From contig NZ_FUWR01000007.1 of NCBI RefSeq assembly GCF_900167465.1, positions 1 through 64,000 on the forward strand: a stretch of 64,000 nucleotides of DNA, written 5' to 3'. Of this stretch, positions 63,531-64,000 are shown one piece after another (position 1 is the first letter of the stretch; each line of letters begins with the position of its first letter). The translations under genes and the position numbers were made by a program. The stretch comes from Trichlorobacter thiogenes. GTDB taxonomy: Bacteria; Desulfobacterota; Desulfuromonadia; Geobacterales; Pseudopelobacteraceae. Under the pieces are notes generated by a model. That model made no database searches. It was not told where the DNA came from and worked only from the letters and a program-made list of their open reading frames with translations.

Positions 63531-63971
63531 ATGATCCTGGAAAAGAAAAAAACGTTTAATGCCTTTGCCGCCCGGCAAGGGCTGCGTTCAACTCGCCAAC
63601 GAGATGTTATTCTGGATGTCTTTCTTGCTACCCATGAACATTTAAGTGTTGAAGAGCTGTATCTGAAGGTGAAGGCCTCCCAGCCCGGCATCGGTCAGGC
63701 CACGGTCTATCGTACCCTGAAGCTGTTTGTGGAGGCCGGGCTGGCCCGTGAGATGATGCTGCCGGATGGGCAGACCCGCTATGAACATCAGCTGGTGGGC
63801 GAGCATCATGATCACCTGATCTGTACCGGCTGTAACGCCATTATTGAGTTTGAGGATGAGCAGATTGAGCAGTTGCAACGGGATATTGCCAAGCGCCACG
63901 GGTTTAGCCTGACGGCCCATAAGATGCAGCTGTACGGGCTCTGTCCAACCTGTTTACGTGCAACGGCGTAA
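63531..63971 (+). CDS. fur: Fur-family metal-responsive transcriptional regulator
   Basis: A 146-residue regulator with the winged helix at about 10-85 (LRSTRQRDVILDVFLATHEH, QATVYRTLKLFVEAGLA). The dimerisation/metal part has GEHHDHLICTGC near 88-99 and the structural zinc cysteines CTGC and CPTC. This pattern fits true Fur better than Zur or Nur, but PerR-like roles cannot be excluded from sequence. The ATG at 63531 is preferred to an upstream GTG-type extension lacking conservation. It is complete within the window. Confidence 0.88.
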   Translation: MILEKKKTFNAFAARQGLRSTRQRDVILDVFLATHEHLSVEELYLKVKASQPGIGQATVYRTLKLFVEAGLAREMMLPDGQTRYEHQLVGEHHDHLICTGCNAIIEFEDEQIEQLQRDIAKRHGFSLTAHKMQLYGLCPTCLRATA

Positions 63972-64000
63972 AGTTTTATCGGCTTGATGAAAATGGCTTT

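Overview
The window is a bacterial chromosome segment of moderate GC content, dense with housekeeping genes. Gene content and order point to the Geobacterales (Desulfuromonadota), close to Geobacter/Trichlorobacter. This assignment rests on family resemblance and synteny as I recall them, not on a search. The signs are a ftsH-folP-cdaA-glmM-pdxJ-acpS-nnr-tsaE-lysC cluster, an ilvD-ilvB-ilvN-ilvC then psd-pssA cluster, FrzZ-like response-regulator architecture and several chromosomal toxin-antitoxin pairs. There are no rRNA or tRNA genes, no CRISPR array, and only the 3' end of one insertion sequence.

Layout. 1-300: tail and right-end hairpins of an IS200/IS605-type element. 335-4350: valS and a TPR/glycosyltransferase-like protein. 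4347-10638: the most unusual locus. A secreted bacterial Kunitz (BPTI-like) protease-inhibitor protein is divergent from a small membrane protein and an operon encoding a caspase-fold/SUMF fusion, a YdjM-like membrane protein and an exported TPR-CHAT protein. 10649-11851: a hybrid histidine kinase without a sensor. 12001-25796 (minus strand): one long housekeeping series running pfkA, corA, tilS, ftsH, folP, cdaA, glmM, pdxJ, acpS, nnr, a CBS-domain gene, tsaE and lysC, closed by a strong terminator. 25797-29178: an accessory patch around a second phosphofructokinase, with a HigBA pair, an antitoxin relic, structured attC-like DNA, an orphan gene and a CopG-RelE pair. 29198-33239: glgP, rarA and a small Trp-repeat protein. 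33550-36809: a PstS-like binding protein and a chemoreceptor. 37055-44577: branched-chain amino acid synthesis (with an embedded lipoprotein gene), phosphatidylethanolamine synthesis and a YfcE-like phosphodiesterase. 44625-46711: sppA and DAHP synthase around a large intergenic inverted repeat. 46775-51795: gmhB, mreC, mreD, mrdA and rodA for cell shape and envelope. 51859-61520: secA, argJ, DUF2914 protein, serine hydrolase, response regulator, trpD, trpC and a lipid kinase. 61521-62053: a non-coding, repeat-rich stretch with a frameshifted exonuclease relic. 62054-62613: a MazEF-like pair with a clear promoter/operator. 62680-63971: a membrane protein and a Fur-family regulator with an upstream Fur-like site.

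The strongest candidate for something undescribed is 4347-10638: a trypsin-inhibitor-like Kunitz domain beside two exported caspase-fold proteins, suggesting an envelope proteolysis and inhibition module. Also noteworthy are the paired binding protein and chemoreceptor, the Trp-repeat protein, the cdaA locus without cdaR, the possible integron-cassette relics between the two phosphofructokinase genes, and several families of intergenic inverted repeats.
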